14,158 bases of DNA from PHAA01 sp040217755 (GTDB lineage Bacteria > Bacillota > Syntrophomonadia > Syntrophomonadales > Syntrophomonadaceae). The translations under genes and the position numbers were made by a program. Below, one piece after another: positions 1-7,549 of this stretch. Below the pieces are notes generated by a model. The model did no database searches. It saw nothing but the letters and a program-made list of their open reading frames with translations, and was not told where the DNA came from. The DNA is taken from contig JBEHWJ010000055.1 in the NCBI GenBank assembly GCA_040217755.1, forward strand, positions 1 through 14,158, read 5' to 3'. How positions within the stretch are numbered: the first letter of the stretch is position 1; every line of letters begins with the position of its first letter.

Positions 1-976
1 CCCTGATCCACCTGATGGCAGTTCCCAGCATAAAACGCTCATAGTAGTCTTCCGGCGAGGTAAGAAAAGAAACAAATTCCCCCGGTACCAGCATCGCAAA
101 TGGTGTACCCTCGGTCAGGATAGCAACCCGGCCTTCCAGGAGGGCTGCCGATACCTTATCCGGCCGTTCGGTATGAATTATCTGAGGGAATGGAGAATAG
201 GGGTCGTCCTCGATAAACTCTTCCAGGTATCCGCTTTCCAGGATGCCGTCAATATCGACACGCTGCAATCGCTGTATGACTTCGCCGACCAGTTGGGGAG
301 TCACGATCCCTTTGATATAGGATACACAGACGTCGGTAGCGGTAACCCGGCCTAAAGTCATAAGATCAAATACCAAATTAGGACTCTTGACCTTCCTGCG
401 GATCATAGCTATGTTTTCCGGCAGGGTTTCCACAAAACCTTCCCGGGGGCCCCTAACCAGTATTTCATTATCCGGCTGGGTGATAGCCCGCTGGTTATGA
501 CGGCGGATGTCTATAATAAAAGCATCTGGCAGCCCCTCAGCCATGAAAACTACCCCGCCCGAGAGTATGGCGCCAACTATTCCATCCATTGTTTGCAGCT
601 TGGTAACATTTGATACCGCCAAGGCCGAGTTTATTATTGTTTCGTATTTGCTTTTCCCAGCAGGTTTAAGGTTGGTATCCGTGCTCTCAAACATCAAGGG
701 CTTCATAATATTGTTGTTAAGCATGGTTTTGTCAACCATATTTTCTATGTAAATAATTAAAGCCGGGCATCCTTCATTCATTCCCAGATAAAAGCTGCGA
801 AAGACTACATCGCTGTTTAACCCCAATACGGTCTGCAAGAAATCATAATTATCCTTGAGTTGGAGGGACACCGAATTTTGCTTTAATAGTTCCGTATCTA
901 CGGGCTGTTCGGTTTGGACATTAATTTTGCTCTCGGTACGTCCTTTATTGAAATTCCTGGTAAGATATCTAGCCAA
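1..976 (-). CDS. GerA-family spore germination protein (germinant receptor A subunit), 3' end outside window
   Basis: The 325 codons visible here are uninterrupted and match the N-terminal soluble region of GerA/GerBA/GerKA-type subunits of spore germinant receptors, which sit in the spore inner membrane and respond to small nutrients. Recognisable family blocks are NIAMIRRK, a SPFPQIIHTERPD segment, LLEGRVAILTEGTPF, and the SPEDYYERF block that precedes the first membrane helices. The membrane part lies beyond position 1, so no transmembrane helix is visible. The start is a TTG (974-976) chosen because GGGAG lies 7 nt upstream and the reading MARYLTRNF follows; no suitable ATG is near. B and C subunits, if present, would follow off the left edge. 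SpoVAF-like paralogues look similar, so the family is certain but the exact receptor is not. No sigma-G promoter could be recognised in the AT-rich leader. Confidence 0.9.
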   Translation of the reverse strand, partial: MARYLTRNFNKGRTESKINVQTEQPVDTELLKQNSVSLQLKDNYDFLQTVLGLNSDVVFRSFYLGMNEGCPALIIYIENMVDKTMLNNNIMKPLMFESTDTNLKPAGKSKYETIINSALAVSNVTKLQTMDGIVGAILSGGVVFMAEGLPDAFIIDIRRHNQRAITQPDNEILVRGPREGFVETLPENIAMIRRKVKSPNLVFDLMTLGRVTATDVCVSYIKGIVTPQLVGEVIQRLQRVDIDGILESGYLEEFIEDDPYSPFPQIIHTERPDKVSAALLEGRVAILTEGTPFAMLVPGEFVSFLTSPEDYYERFMLGTAIRWIR

Positions 977-1020
977 ACTAAAATCTCCCTGGTAATGGAA
1001 TCCTGTTTTATTATTTTCCT

Positions 1021-1042
1021 CTTTGGTTTTTTAATACCAAAG
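1021..1042. repeat. AT-rich inverted repeat in the gerA leader
   Basis: CTTTGGT (1021-1027) and ACCAAAG (1036-1042) form a 7-bp inverted repeat with an 8-nt loop. An overlapping alternative pairs TGGTTTTTT (1024-1032) with AAAAAACCA (1048-1056). It lies 45-80 nt upstream of the gerA start. It could be an operator or a weak hairpin in the leader. No function is claimed. Confidence 0.3.
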
Positions 1043-1100
1043 CGATAAAAAAACCAGGAAAATGAATCCCCGATTATTTATTATCAATAACCGACCTCAT

Positions 1101-1135
1101 AAAAATTGATGGACCCCTAAACAGAGTCCATCAAT
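1101..1135 (-). terminator. Rho-independent terminator of nrdD
   Basis: On the minus strand ATTGATGGAC (complement of 1126-1135) and GTCCATCAAT (complement of 1105-1114) form a perfect 10-bp stem with an 11-nt loop, followed directly by a run of T (complement of 1101-1105). It lies about 90 nt after the nrdD stop and before the gerA leader, so it separates the two genes. The stem is AT-rich, so termination may be partial. Confidence 0.75.
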
Positions 1136-1224
1136 AGTGAGCTATTCTTTTTTGTCGTCTGCCACGACCGGGAGCATATCAGAATCAAAAGGTGTTTATG
1201 GCTAGGGTTTGAATACTGGATTGC

Positions 1225-3345
1225 CTACATGACTGCGGTATCAAAGGTCTTTCTTTCTCTGAATTCCTCTTGTTTGCCGGCGTTCCACTGGTCAACCGGG
1301 CGCAGGTAGCCGACTACCCGGGAATATACCTCACAGCAAGTGATCTTACCCTCAGCTTCGCATACCGGGCACTGGTAGTTTTCGCCCCTTATATAACCAT
1401 GCTGGGGGCAGATGCTGAAGGTAGGGGTGATGGTGAAGTAGGGTAACCGGAATTGGCCGCAAACCTTCTTGACCAGTTTCTTGACCGCCTCCACCGAAGA
1501 CACCGCTTCGCCCAGGAAAATATGGAAAGTAGTTCCCCCGGTATACAAAGTCTGCAATTCATCCTGGATACTGAGGGCCGTAAAAAGGTCGTCGGTATAA
1601 TTGACCGGCAGCTGGGTGGAGTTGGTATAGTAAGGCTGGGCCCCCTGGGCGAGTTCCCCTTCATTGGCTACCTTGATATCCGGATAACGTTCCTTGTCCT
1701 TGCGGGCAATGCCGTAGGAAACACCCTCTGCCGGGGTGGCTTCCAGGTTGAATATGTTGCCGGTCTCCTCCTGATAATGACTCAGCCGGTCACGCATATA
1801 TTTCATCACTTCGATGGTGAATTCATGCCCGGCATCACTGGCGATATTTTGCTGGAGGAAATTTAGGCAGCATTCGTTCATCCCCACCAGGCCGATGGTT
1901 GAGAAATGGTTCTTCCAGTATTGCCCGGTGCTCTCTTTGACCATGCGCAGGTAAAATTGGGAGTAGGGATATAAACCGTATTCAGTTAGGCTCTCCAACA
2001 TCTTGCGTTTGATCTCCAGGCTATCGCGGGCCAGGTCCATGATCTCCTCCAGGCGGTTGAAGAATTCGAATTTACTGCGGGAAAGGTAACCCAGCCGACC
2101 CATATTGATGGTGACTACGCCGATGGAACCGGTCAAGGGATTGGCACCGAACAGGCCACCGCCTCTCTTGCGCAGTTCACGGTTGTCCAGGCGCAGGCGG
2201 CAGCACATGCTGCGGGCATCCTCCGGACTCATATCGGAGTTGATGAAGTTGGAGAAGGAAGGGATGCCATACTTGGCGGTCATCTCCCAGATCTTATTAT
2301 AGGAAGGGTTGCTCCAGTCGAAGTCTGCGGTGATATTGTAAGTTGGAATCGGGAAAGTAAACACCCTTTCCTCTACATCGCCGTCCATCATGACTTCGGC
2401 GAAGGCCTGGTTGAAGGTATCCATCTCCGCCTGGAATTCGCCATAGGTGGCATCCATATACTTGCCGCCGATGATGACCGGCTCGTCCTTCATGAAACCC
2501 GGCACCTTGAGGTCCATAGTCACATTGGTAAAGGGGGTCTGGAATCCCACCCGGGTGGGGACATTCATATTGAAGACGAATTCCTGCAGGCACTGCTTGA
2601 CCGATTTGTAATCGAGCTCATCGTAACGGATGAACGGGGCCAGCAGGGTATCGAAATTGGAAAAGGCCTGGGCCCCGGCCGCCTCGCCCTGCAGGGTGAA
2701 GAAGAAGTTCACTATCTGGCCCAGGATGGAGCGGAAATGCTTGGCCGGCCCGCTGGCTACTTTGCCCCGCACCCCTTTGAAGCCCTCCAGCAACAGGTCG
2801 CGGATATCCCAGCCCACACAGTAAACGCCCAGGATACCCAGATCATGGATGTGGAAATCGCCGCTCTGCTGGGCTTCCTTCATCTGGGGGGTGTAGATTT
2901 GGTCCAACCAGTACTGGGAAACGATTACCGAAGAGAGGTGAAAGTTCATGCCCTGCAGGGAATAAGTCATATTGGAGTTTTCCTTCACCCGCCAGTCGTT
3001 GCGGCCCAGGTAGTTGGCAATGATCTGGTTATTGTTGGCCAGCAGCTGGTCGGCGTTACGCAGGGTCTCATGCTGCTTGCGATATAGTATGTAAGCTTTG
3101 GCAGTCTTGTAGTGGCCGTTCTTGACCAGAACCTTTTCGACCAGGTCCTGGATGCCTTCCACGGTGGCTATTTCGTCGTCATCGACATACTGCGCGATAT
3201 CCATGACCTTTTCCGCCAAACTTTCTGCGGTCTGGTAGTCCTTACCGCCCACTGCCCGGGCCGCTTTGAAGATGGCATTGGTCAGCTTCTCTTTTTCAAA
3301 AGGAACTACGCGGCCATCTCTCTTCCTTACCTTGGTAATATCCAT
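1225..3345 (-). CDS. nrdD: Anaerobic (class III) ribonucleoside-triphosphate reductase, catalytic subunit
   Basis: This 706-residue protein reduces ribonucleoside triphosphates to deoxyribonucleotides in the absence of oxygen, using a glycyl radical. In order it shows an N-terminal ATP-cone (about residues 3-92, starting ITKVRKRDGRVVPFEKEKL), the GFLxxxYCxGWD-type region with Cys176, the SMCCRLRLD active-site block with Cys381/Cys382, a zinc site of the form CPQH...CPVC (Cys646, His649, Cys659, Cys662), and the glycyl-radical segment SRVVGYL with Gly679. Length is normal. An in-frame ATG six codons upstream exists, but the strong GGAGAGGG (3350-3357) lies between the two, so the ATG at 3345 is used. 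The radical-SAM activase gene nrdG is not adjacent on either side. The upstream promoter has paired NrdR-like boxes, and a terminator follows at 1101-1135. Confidence 0.97.
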   Translation of the reverse strand: MDITKVRKRDGRVVPFEKEKLTNAIFKAARAVGGKDYQTAESLAEKVMDIAQYVDDDEIATVEGIQDLVEKVLVKNGHYKTAKAYILYRKQHETLRNADQLLANNNQIIANYLGRNDWRVKENSNMTYSLQGMNFHLSSVIVSQYWLDQIYTPQMKEAQQSGDFHIHDLGILGVYCVGWDIRDLLLEGFKGVRGKVASGPAKHFRSILGQIVNFFFTLQGEAAGAQAFSNFDTLLAPFIRYDELDYKSVKQCLQEFVFNMNVPTRVGFQTPFTNVTMDLKVPGFMKDEPVIIGGKYMDATYGEFQAEMDTFNQAFAEVMMDGDVEERVFTFPIPTYNITADFDWSNPSYNKIWEMTAKYGIPSFSNFINSDMSPEDARSMCCRLRLDNRELRKRGGGLFGANPLTGSIGVVTINMGRLGYLSRSKFEFFNRLEEIMDLARDSLEIKRKMLESLTEYGLYPYSQFYLRMVKESTGQYWKNHFSTIGLVGMNECCLNFLQQNIASDAGHEFTIEVMKYMRDRLSHYQEETGNIFNLEATPAEGVSYGIARKDKERYPDIKVANEGELAQGAQPYYTNSTQLPVNYTDDLFTALSIQDELQTLYTGGTTFHIFLGEAVSSVEAVKKLVKKVCGQFRLPYFTITPTFSICPQHGYIRGENYQCPVCEAEGKITCCEVYSRVVGYLRPVDQWNAGKQEEFRERKTFDTAVM

Positions 3346-3365
3346 TAAACCCTCTCCATTCAATA

Positions 3366-3381
3366 GCGCTATATATATGGG
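3366..3381 (-). promoter_or_regulatory. NrdR-box-like site, proximal (weaker)
   Basis: On the minus strand the 16-mer CCCATATATATAGCGC matches 10 of 16 positions of the NrdR box ACACTATATATTGTGT. It shares the TATATATAGCG core with the distal site, exactly 32 bp away, which is the three-helical-turn spacing typical of paired NrdR boxes. It lies 20 nt upstream of the nrdD ATG. Taken alone it would be weak; the pairing is what supports it. Confidence 0.6.
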
Positions 3382-3397
3382 TTATATGTGCCCATGG

Positions 3398-3413
3398 ACG
3401 CTATATATAGTAT
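3398..3413 (-). promoter_or_regulatory. NrdR-box-like site, distal (stronger)
   Basis: On the minus strand ATACTATATATAGCGT matches 13 of 16 positions of the NrdR box consensus. It overlaps the predicted -10 hexamer of the nrdD promoter, so binding of the ATP-cone repressor NrdR would block transcription. NrdR itself is not encoded in the window. Confidence 0.7.
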
Positions 3414-3438
3414 ATGTATATTAATATGTATAATGCAA
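3409..3438 (-). promoter_or_regulatory. Predicted sigma-A promoter of nrdD with upstream A/T tract
   Basis: On the minus strand TTGCAT (3433-3438) and TATACT (3409-3414) are separated by 18 nt. The -10 matches TATAAT in 5 of 6 positions; the -35 is weak (3 of 6). Just upstream of the -35, 3443-3458 reads as seven T then seven A with one flanking base on each side, resembling an UP element that could compensate. The whole region is AT-rich, so the exact hexamers are uncertain. Confidence 0.5.
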
Positions 3439-3497
3439 GGTTCTTTTTTTAAAAAAACTTGTCGTCCCCCAACTATTGAAAGCGGTAATGTCTTTAG

Positions 3498-3548
3498 AAA
3501 AAACAAACCTGCCGGAGCGGCGTGCCGCGGCACGCAAATTCCGGCAGG
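3498..3548 (-). terminator. Rho-independent terminator of the arginine operon
   Basis: Minus-strand CCTGCCGGA and TCCGGCAGG (3540-3548 and 3508-3516) form a 9-bp outer stem. Inside it is a perfect 16-bp palindrome GCGTGCCGCGGCACGC (3520-3535) that can extend the hairpin. The stem is followed by TTTGTTTTTT (complement of 3498-3507). It lies 26 nt after the argG stop and isolates the operon from nrdD. Confidence 0.85.
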
Positions 3549-3573
3549 CTTCTGAGCCTTTCGAGTATTATAT

Positions 3574-4782
3574 CTATTTTTTGCTGGCCAGCTTTTTGTC
3601 CAACAAGGCCTGGACCTTGAGAGGCAGCCCGAAAAGGTTTATAAATCCCTCGGCGTCTTTGTGGCTATAGATCTCATCGGCACCGAAGGTAGCCAGGTCT
3701 TCGCTGTACAGGGAATAGGGTGAACGGGAAGCGACCGCGGTGCAGCTGCCCTTGTATAGTTTAACCTTGACTTCACCAGTGACTGTCTGCTGGGTCACAT
3801 CGACGAATGCATCCAGGGCTTGTTTCAATTTGGAAAACCAATAGCCGTCATAAACCAGTTCTGCGTACTTGGAAGCCAGTTGTTCTTTAACTTGCAGGGT
3901 GCGCCGGTCCAGGGTCAGCCGCTCCAGTTCCTCATGGGCGGTAAAAAGGATGGTTCCTCCCGGGGTCTCATATACGCCCCGCGATTTCATCCCCACCAGG
4001 CGGTTCTCCACTATGGTGACGACGCCCACTCCATTGGCTCCTCCCAAGCGGTTGAGCTCGGTCAGCAATTCCACTGGGCCCATGGTTCGGCCATCCAGGG
4101 ATTTGGGTAGTCCGGCTTCGAAGCCGACCACCACATAAGTGGGTTGATCCGGTGCCGCCTCCGGCGGGACAGTACGGGTATAGATGCGGCTCTGGGGTTC
4201 GTTCCAGGGATCCTCCAGGTCGCCGCCTTCATGGGACATGTGCCACAGGTTGCAGTCGCAGCTGTATATCTTCTCCTTGGTGACTGGCACTTCTATGCCA
4301 TGGGCGTTGGCATAGTCGATGGCTTCTTCGCGGGAACGAATACTCCACTCCCGCCAGGGGGCCACTACCTTGAGATTGGGGTTGAAGGCCTTCACCGTGA
4401 GCTCAAACCGCACCTGGTCGTTGCCCTTGCCGGTTGCGCCGTGGCAGATGGCCACCGCCCCTTCTTTCTCGGCAATCTCCACCATCTTCCTGGCTATCAG
4501 CGGGCGGGCCAACGATGTGCCCAGCAGATATTTCTTTTCATAAACCGCCCCGGCCTTCAGTACCGGCCATACATAATCGGTGACCAACTCCTCCACCAGG
4601 TCCTCCACATAGACTTTCGAAGCGCCGGATTTCAGAGCCTTGCCGCGCACCGCATCCAGATCTTCATCCTGGCCGATATTGGCACAAAAGGCAATGACGT
4701 CATAGCCATAGTCTTCCTTCAGCCAGGGTATGATGATAGAAGTGTCCAGACCTCCGGAATAGGCCAATACTACCTTCGCCAT
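3574..4782 (-). CDS. argG: Argininosuccinate synthase
   Basis: The 402-residue protein joins citrulline and aspartate with ATP to give argininosuccinate, the penultimate step of arginine synthesis, in the cytoplasm. The N-terminus carries the PP-loop AYSGGLDTS (residues 7-15), followed by the family blocks HGATGKGNDQVRFE, the SCDCNLWHMSHEGGDLEDP segment and VYETPGGTIL. Full length matches the family's roughly 400 residues. The ATG start has a strong GGAGGAGAG 6 nt upstream (4789-4797). It is the last gene of the operon, 21 nt after the COG2403 gene, and is followed by a strong terminator. The argininosuccinate lyase gene argH, which often follows argG, is absent here. Confidence 0.98.
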   Translation of the reverse strand: MAKVVLAYSGGLDTSIIIPWLKEDYGYDVIAFCANIGQDEDLDAVRGKALKSGASKVYVEDLVEELVTDYVWPVLKAGAVYEKKYLLGTSLARPLIARKMVEIAEKEGAVAICHGATGKGNDQVRFELTVKAFNPNLKVVAPWREWSIRSREEAIDYANAHGIEVPVTKEKIYSCDCNLWHMSHEGGDLEDPWNEPQSRIYTRTVPPEAAPDQPTYVVVGFEAGLPKSLDGRTMGPVELLTELNRLGGANGVGVVTIVENRLVGMKSRGVYETPGGTILFTAHEELERLTLDRRTLQVKEQLASKYAELVYDGYWFSKLKQALDAFVDVTQQTVTGEVKVKLYKGSCTAVASRSPYSLYSEDLATFGADEIYSHKDAEGFINLFGLPLKVQALLDKKLASKK

Positions 4783-4803
4783 CGTTCCTCTCCTCCAATA
4801 AGC

Positions 4804-6126
4804 CTATATTCCGGCCACGATTCCCGCCAGGATATTTGCCAATTCTTTGTTGCCCAGCTCTTCGAGATCATATCTCACTCGTACGGCTGGTTTATCCAAC
4901 TTCATGATTCTCCTCAAATCGATAGGGGTCCCTATTACGACCAGTTCTGCCGGGGAATCATTGATGGTCTTTTCCAGTTCCTCGATCTGATTTTTGCCGT
5001 AGCCCATGGCCGGCAGCAGCTTGGATAGATGTTTGTATTTGGCGAAGGTGTCAGTGATGGTTCCGACCGCATAAGGACGAGGGTCGATCAATTCCGCCGC
5101 GCCCAGTTTTTCCGCCGCCAGGACCCCGGCGCCATATGCCATATCCCCATGGGTGAGGGTGGGTCCATCCTCTATCACCAGGACTTTCTTGCCCGCTATC
5201 TGCTTCGGTTCGTCTACGGTTATGGGAGAGTTGGCCATTATTATCCGGGCGCCCGGATTGATGACAGCGACGGTGTTCTTGACTCTCTCCACTTCTACCG
5301 GATCGGCGGAATCGACCTTATTGATCACCGCCACATCGGCCATCCTCAGATTGGTTTCGCCGGGATGGTAGGTGGTCTCATGCCCGGCCCGATGCGGGTC
5401 TACCACCACGATATGAAGATCGGTGCAATAAAAGGGCAAGTCGTTGTTGCCGCCATCCCAAACTATGACATCCGCCTCTTTTTCAGCCTTCTCGAGGATG
5501 GCCTGGTAATCGATCCCCGCGTATACCACCATGCCGTTGTCGATATGGGGCTCGAATTCCTCCCTCTCTTCGATGGTGCAATTATGTCGGTCCAGATCTT
5601 CATAACTGCCAAATCTCATCGCCACTTGCTCTTCCAGGTTGCCGTAGGGCATAGGATGCCTGATTATGGCCACTTTTTTGCCCATCGCGGTCAGGGTCCT
5701 GGCCACGTAGCGGGTGGTCTGGCTTTTGCCGCTGCCGGTTCTGACTGCAGTGACCGCGATCACTTTGGCTTTGGACTTGATCATGGTTTTATCCGGGCCC
5801 ATGAGACGAAAATCAGCTCCGCAGGCCAATACCTGGGAGGCCTTATGCATCACATATTCGTGGGAGACATCACTGTAGGCAAACACTACCTGATCGGCAC
5901 TGAATTTCTTGATCAGGGCTTCCAACTCAGCCTCAGGATAGATAGGGATTCCCTCCGGATAGTTGTTGCCGGCGATACTAGCCGGGTACACTCTTCCCTC
6001 GATATCGGGTATTTGAGTGGCCGTAAAAGCTACTACCTCATAGTCGTCATTGTTGCGGAAATAGGTGTTGAAATTGTGAAAATCCCGGCCGGCTGCTCCC
6101 ATGATGATTACACGATCCTTTTTCAA
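4804..6126 (-). CDS. COG2403-type predicted GTPase / cyclic 2,3-diphosphoglycerate synthetase-like protein
   Basis: The 440-residue soluble protein resembles the COG2403 family, whose characterised archaeal member closes 2,3-diphosphoglycerate into its cyclic form using ATP. Residues 5-115 look like a Rossmann-type domain (MGAAGRDFHNF at 9-19). A P-loop follows, RTGSGKS (129-135), whose Arg-x-Gly-x-Gly-Lys-Ser pattern fits the deviant P-loop of SIMIBI NTPases with Arg in place of the signature Lys. Then come WDGGNND (223-229) as a possible Walker B and NKVD (269-272) as a guanine-specificity motif. The start is a TTG (6124-6126) because AAGGAG sits 8 nt upstream; the nearby ATG is out of frame. 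It lies 21 nt after the GNAT gene and 21 nt before argG. Its role among arginine genes is unknown to me. The family name is fairly safe; the cyclising activity is not implied. Confidence 0.8.
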   Translation of the reverse strand: MKKDRVIIMGAAGRDFHNFNTYFRNNDDYEVVAFTATQIPDIEGRVYPASIAGNNYPEGIPIYPEAELEALIKKFSADQVVFAYSDVSHEYVMHKASQVLACGADFRLMGPDKTMIKSKAKVIAVTAVRTGSGKSQTTRYVARTLTAMGKKVAIIRHPMPYGNLEEQVAMRFGSYEDLDRHNCTIEEREEFEPHIDNGMVVYAGIDYQAILEKAEKEADVIVWDGGNNDLPFYCTDLHIVVVDPHRAGHETTYHPGETNLRMADVAVINKVDSADPVEVERVKNTVAVINPGARIIMANSPITVDEPKQIAGKKVLVIEDGPTLTHGDMAYGAGVLAAEKLGAAELIDPRPYAVGTITDTFAKYKHLSKLLPAMGYGKNQIEELEKTINDSPAELVVIGTPIDLRRIMKLDKPAVRVRYDLEELGNKELANILAGIVAGI

Positions 6127-6147
6127 CCTGCATGCTCCTTCGCTTCT

Positions 6148-6570
6148 TTATTTTTGGGGGTTGACTGTGAAAACCTCGATGTCCTGCCTTTTTATCCAGG
6201 CCTGTCTATTATAAAAGGCCTGGGCCCCTTGATTATCCTTGAAAACGAAAAGGTGAATCTTTTCCGCCTTTAACGCTCCAAATCGATCTACCACTTCCTG
6301 TAGTATCTTTTTGCCCCATCCCCGGCGTTGAAAGTCTGGGTGTACGGCTAAATGGTAGACATAGCCCCGCCGCCCGTCAAAACCTCCCAATACCGTGCTT
6401 ATGACCGCAGTCCCGGATCTTATCAATAGACAGGTGCCGGGGTTTCTCTCGATAAACGCGGCCAGGGAAGTTGCATCGTCACCCGCTCCCAAACCGGGGG
6501 TATTTCTCCATAGTTCCAGCATAGCTGGTATATCGGCCTCTTGAGCCAATTCGATTTTCAGGCCTTCCAT
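6148..6570 (-). CDS. GNAT family N-acetyltransferase (YpeA-like)
   Basis: The 140-residue single-domain protein has the GNAT fold signature: the beta-strand segment GYVYHLAVHPDF (69-80), then QRRGWG (81-86), matching the acetyl-CoA pyrophosphate-binding Q/RxxGxG motif, and the C-terminal NQGAQAFYNRQAW block (113-125). The GGFDGRRGYVYHLAVHP stretch resembles E. coli YpeA more than classical ArgA. The ATG lies only 12 nt after the argF stop, with AGGGCAGGG as ribosome binding site overlapping that stop, so translation is probably coupled. Its place in an arginine operon raises the possibility of glutamate, ornithine or another amino group as acceptor, but the substrate cannot be read from sequence. 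A short ArgA-type acetylglutamate synthase and an unrelated stress or detoxification acetyltransferase are both open. Confidence 0.85.
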   Translation of the reverse strand: MEGLKIELAQEADIPAMLELWRNTPGLGAGDDATSLAAFIERNPGTCLLIRSGTAVISTVLGGFDGRRGYVYHLAVHPDFQRRGWGKKILQEVVDRFGALKAEKIHLFVFKDNQGAQAFYNRQAWIKRQDIEVFTVNPQK

Positions 6571-6582
6571 AGCACCCTGCCC

Positions 6583-7521
6583 TTACATGGTTACCGCCAT
6601 TATGGCTTTATGCGCATGGAGGCGGTTTTCGGATTCGTCGAAGACTACCGATTGCGTTCCGTCCATCACCTCATCGGTTATTTCCTTGCCGCGCTTGGCC
6701 GGCAGGCAGTGCATAACGATAGCGCCCGGACGAGCCGCCGCCAGCAAGGCCTGATTGACCTGATAAGCCTGGAATTTCTTTTCCTTGCCCTCGGCTTCGC
6801 CTTCCTGGCCCATACTGGCCCAAACATCGGTATAGACGACATCCGCTCCCTTTATGCCCTCCCAGGGGTTCTCCACCACCTCTAAACGGGCCCCGCTGGA
6901 TTGAGCGTCTTGGCAGGCCAGTTCCAGCACTTGGGGGTCGGGTTCAAAACCGGCCGGACAGGCTATGGCCATATCCATACCTACCTTGGCGCACCCGAAC
7001 AGCAGCTCATGGGCCACGTTGTTGCCGTCGCCTATGAAAGCCAGCTTCAATCCCTGCAGGCGCCCCTTGTGCTCCCGGACAGTCATCAGGTCACCGATCA
7101 CCTGGGTGGGATGGAGCAGGTCGGTCAGACCGTTTATGACTGGAATCGAAGCCCAGTGAGCCAGTTCCAGCACCTCGTCATGAGCGAAGGTCCTGATCAT
7201 TATTCCATCCAGCATACGGGAAAGCACCAGGGCGGTGTCTTTCACTGTCTCTCCCCGGCCCAGCTGGATATCTTTGGGGCTTAAGAACAGGGCATGACCG
7301 CCCAGTTGGTACATCCCTACCTCAAAAGCAACCCGGGTGCGGGTGGAGGATTTCTGGAAGATCATCCCCAGAGTTTTGCCGGCCAGCAGGGGGTGGGGGG
7401 CGCCCTGCTTCTGCAGCCTCTTTAATTCCAGCCCCACTTCCAGTAGGTAGGCTACCTCGTCCGCGCTGTAATCATGGATACTGATAAAGTCCCTGCCTCT
7501 TAGTCTGTCGCTGACCTGCAT
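6583..7521 (-). CDS. argF: Ornithine carbamoyltransferase
   Basis: The protein transfers the carbamoyl group from carbamoyl phosphate to ornithine, giving citrulline. It shows the carbamoyl-phosphate loop SSTRTR (58-63), DLLHPTQ (134-140), the SMGQE loop (237-241) typical of the ornithine enzyme, and MHCLP (270-274) holding the catalytic cysteine. At 312 residues it has normal length. A TTG two codons upstream would leave only 2 nt after GGAAGG, while the ATG at 7521 has 8 nt, so the ATG is preferred. It follows argD by 28 nt. An anabolic role is inferred from the operon; no arginine deiminase genes are nearby. Confidence 0.97.
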   Translation of the reverse strand: MQVSDRLRGRDFISIHDYSADEVAYLLEVGLELKRLQKQGAPHPLLAGKTLGMIFQKSSTRTRVAFEVGMYQLGGHALFLSPKDIQLGRGETVKDTALVLSRMLDGIMIRTFAHDEVLELAHWASIPVINGLTDLLHPTQVIGDLMTVREHKGRLQGLKLAFIGDGNNVAHELLFGCAKVGMDMAIACPAGFEPDPQVLELACQDAQSSGARLEVVENPWEGIKGADVVYTDVWASMGQEGEAEGKEKKFQAYQVNQALLAAARPGAIVMHCLPAKRGKEITDEVMDGTQSVVFDESENRLHAHKAIMAVTM

Positions 7522-7549
7522 CGTCAAGCCCGTCCTTCCGATTAATAAT

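Noticed and set aside
977..1100. A sigma-G promoter for the gerA gene
   Set aside because: TGATA...CATTTTC at roughly the right spacing was considered, but neither element matches the sigma-G consensus well enough.
4144..6273. Two long plus-strand open frames (about 294 and 414 codons) opposite argG and the COG2403 gene
   Set aside because: They lie wholly antisense to genes with clear family motifs, their translations are His/Gly/Asp-rich with no recognisable domain, and they reflect codon bias of the real genes.
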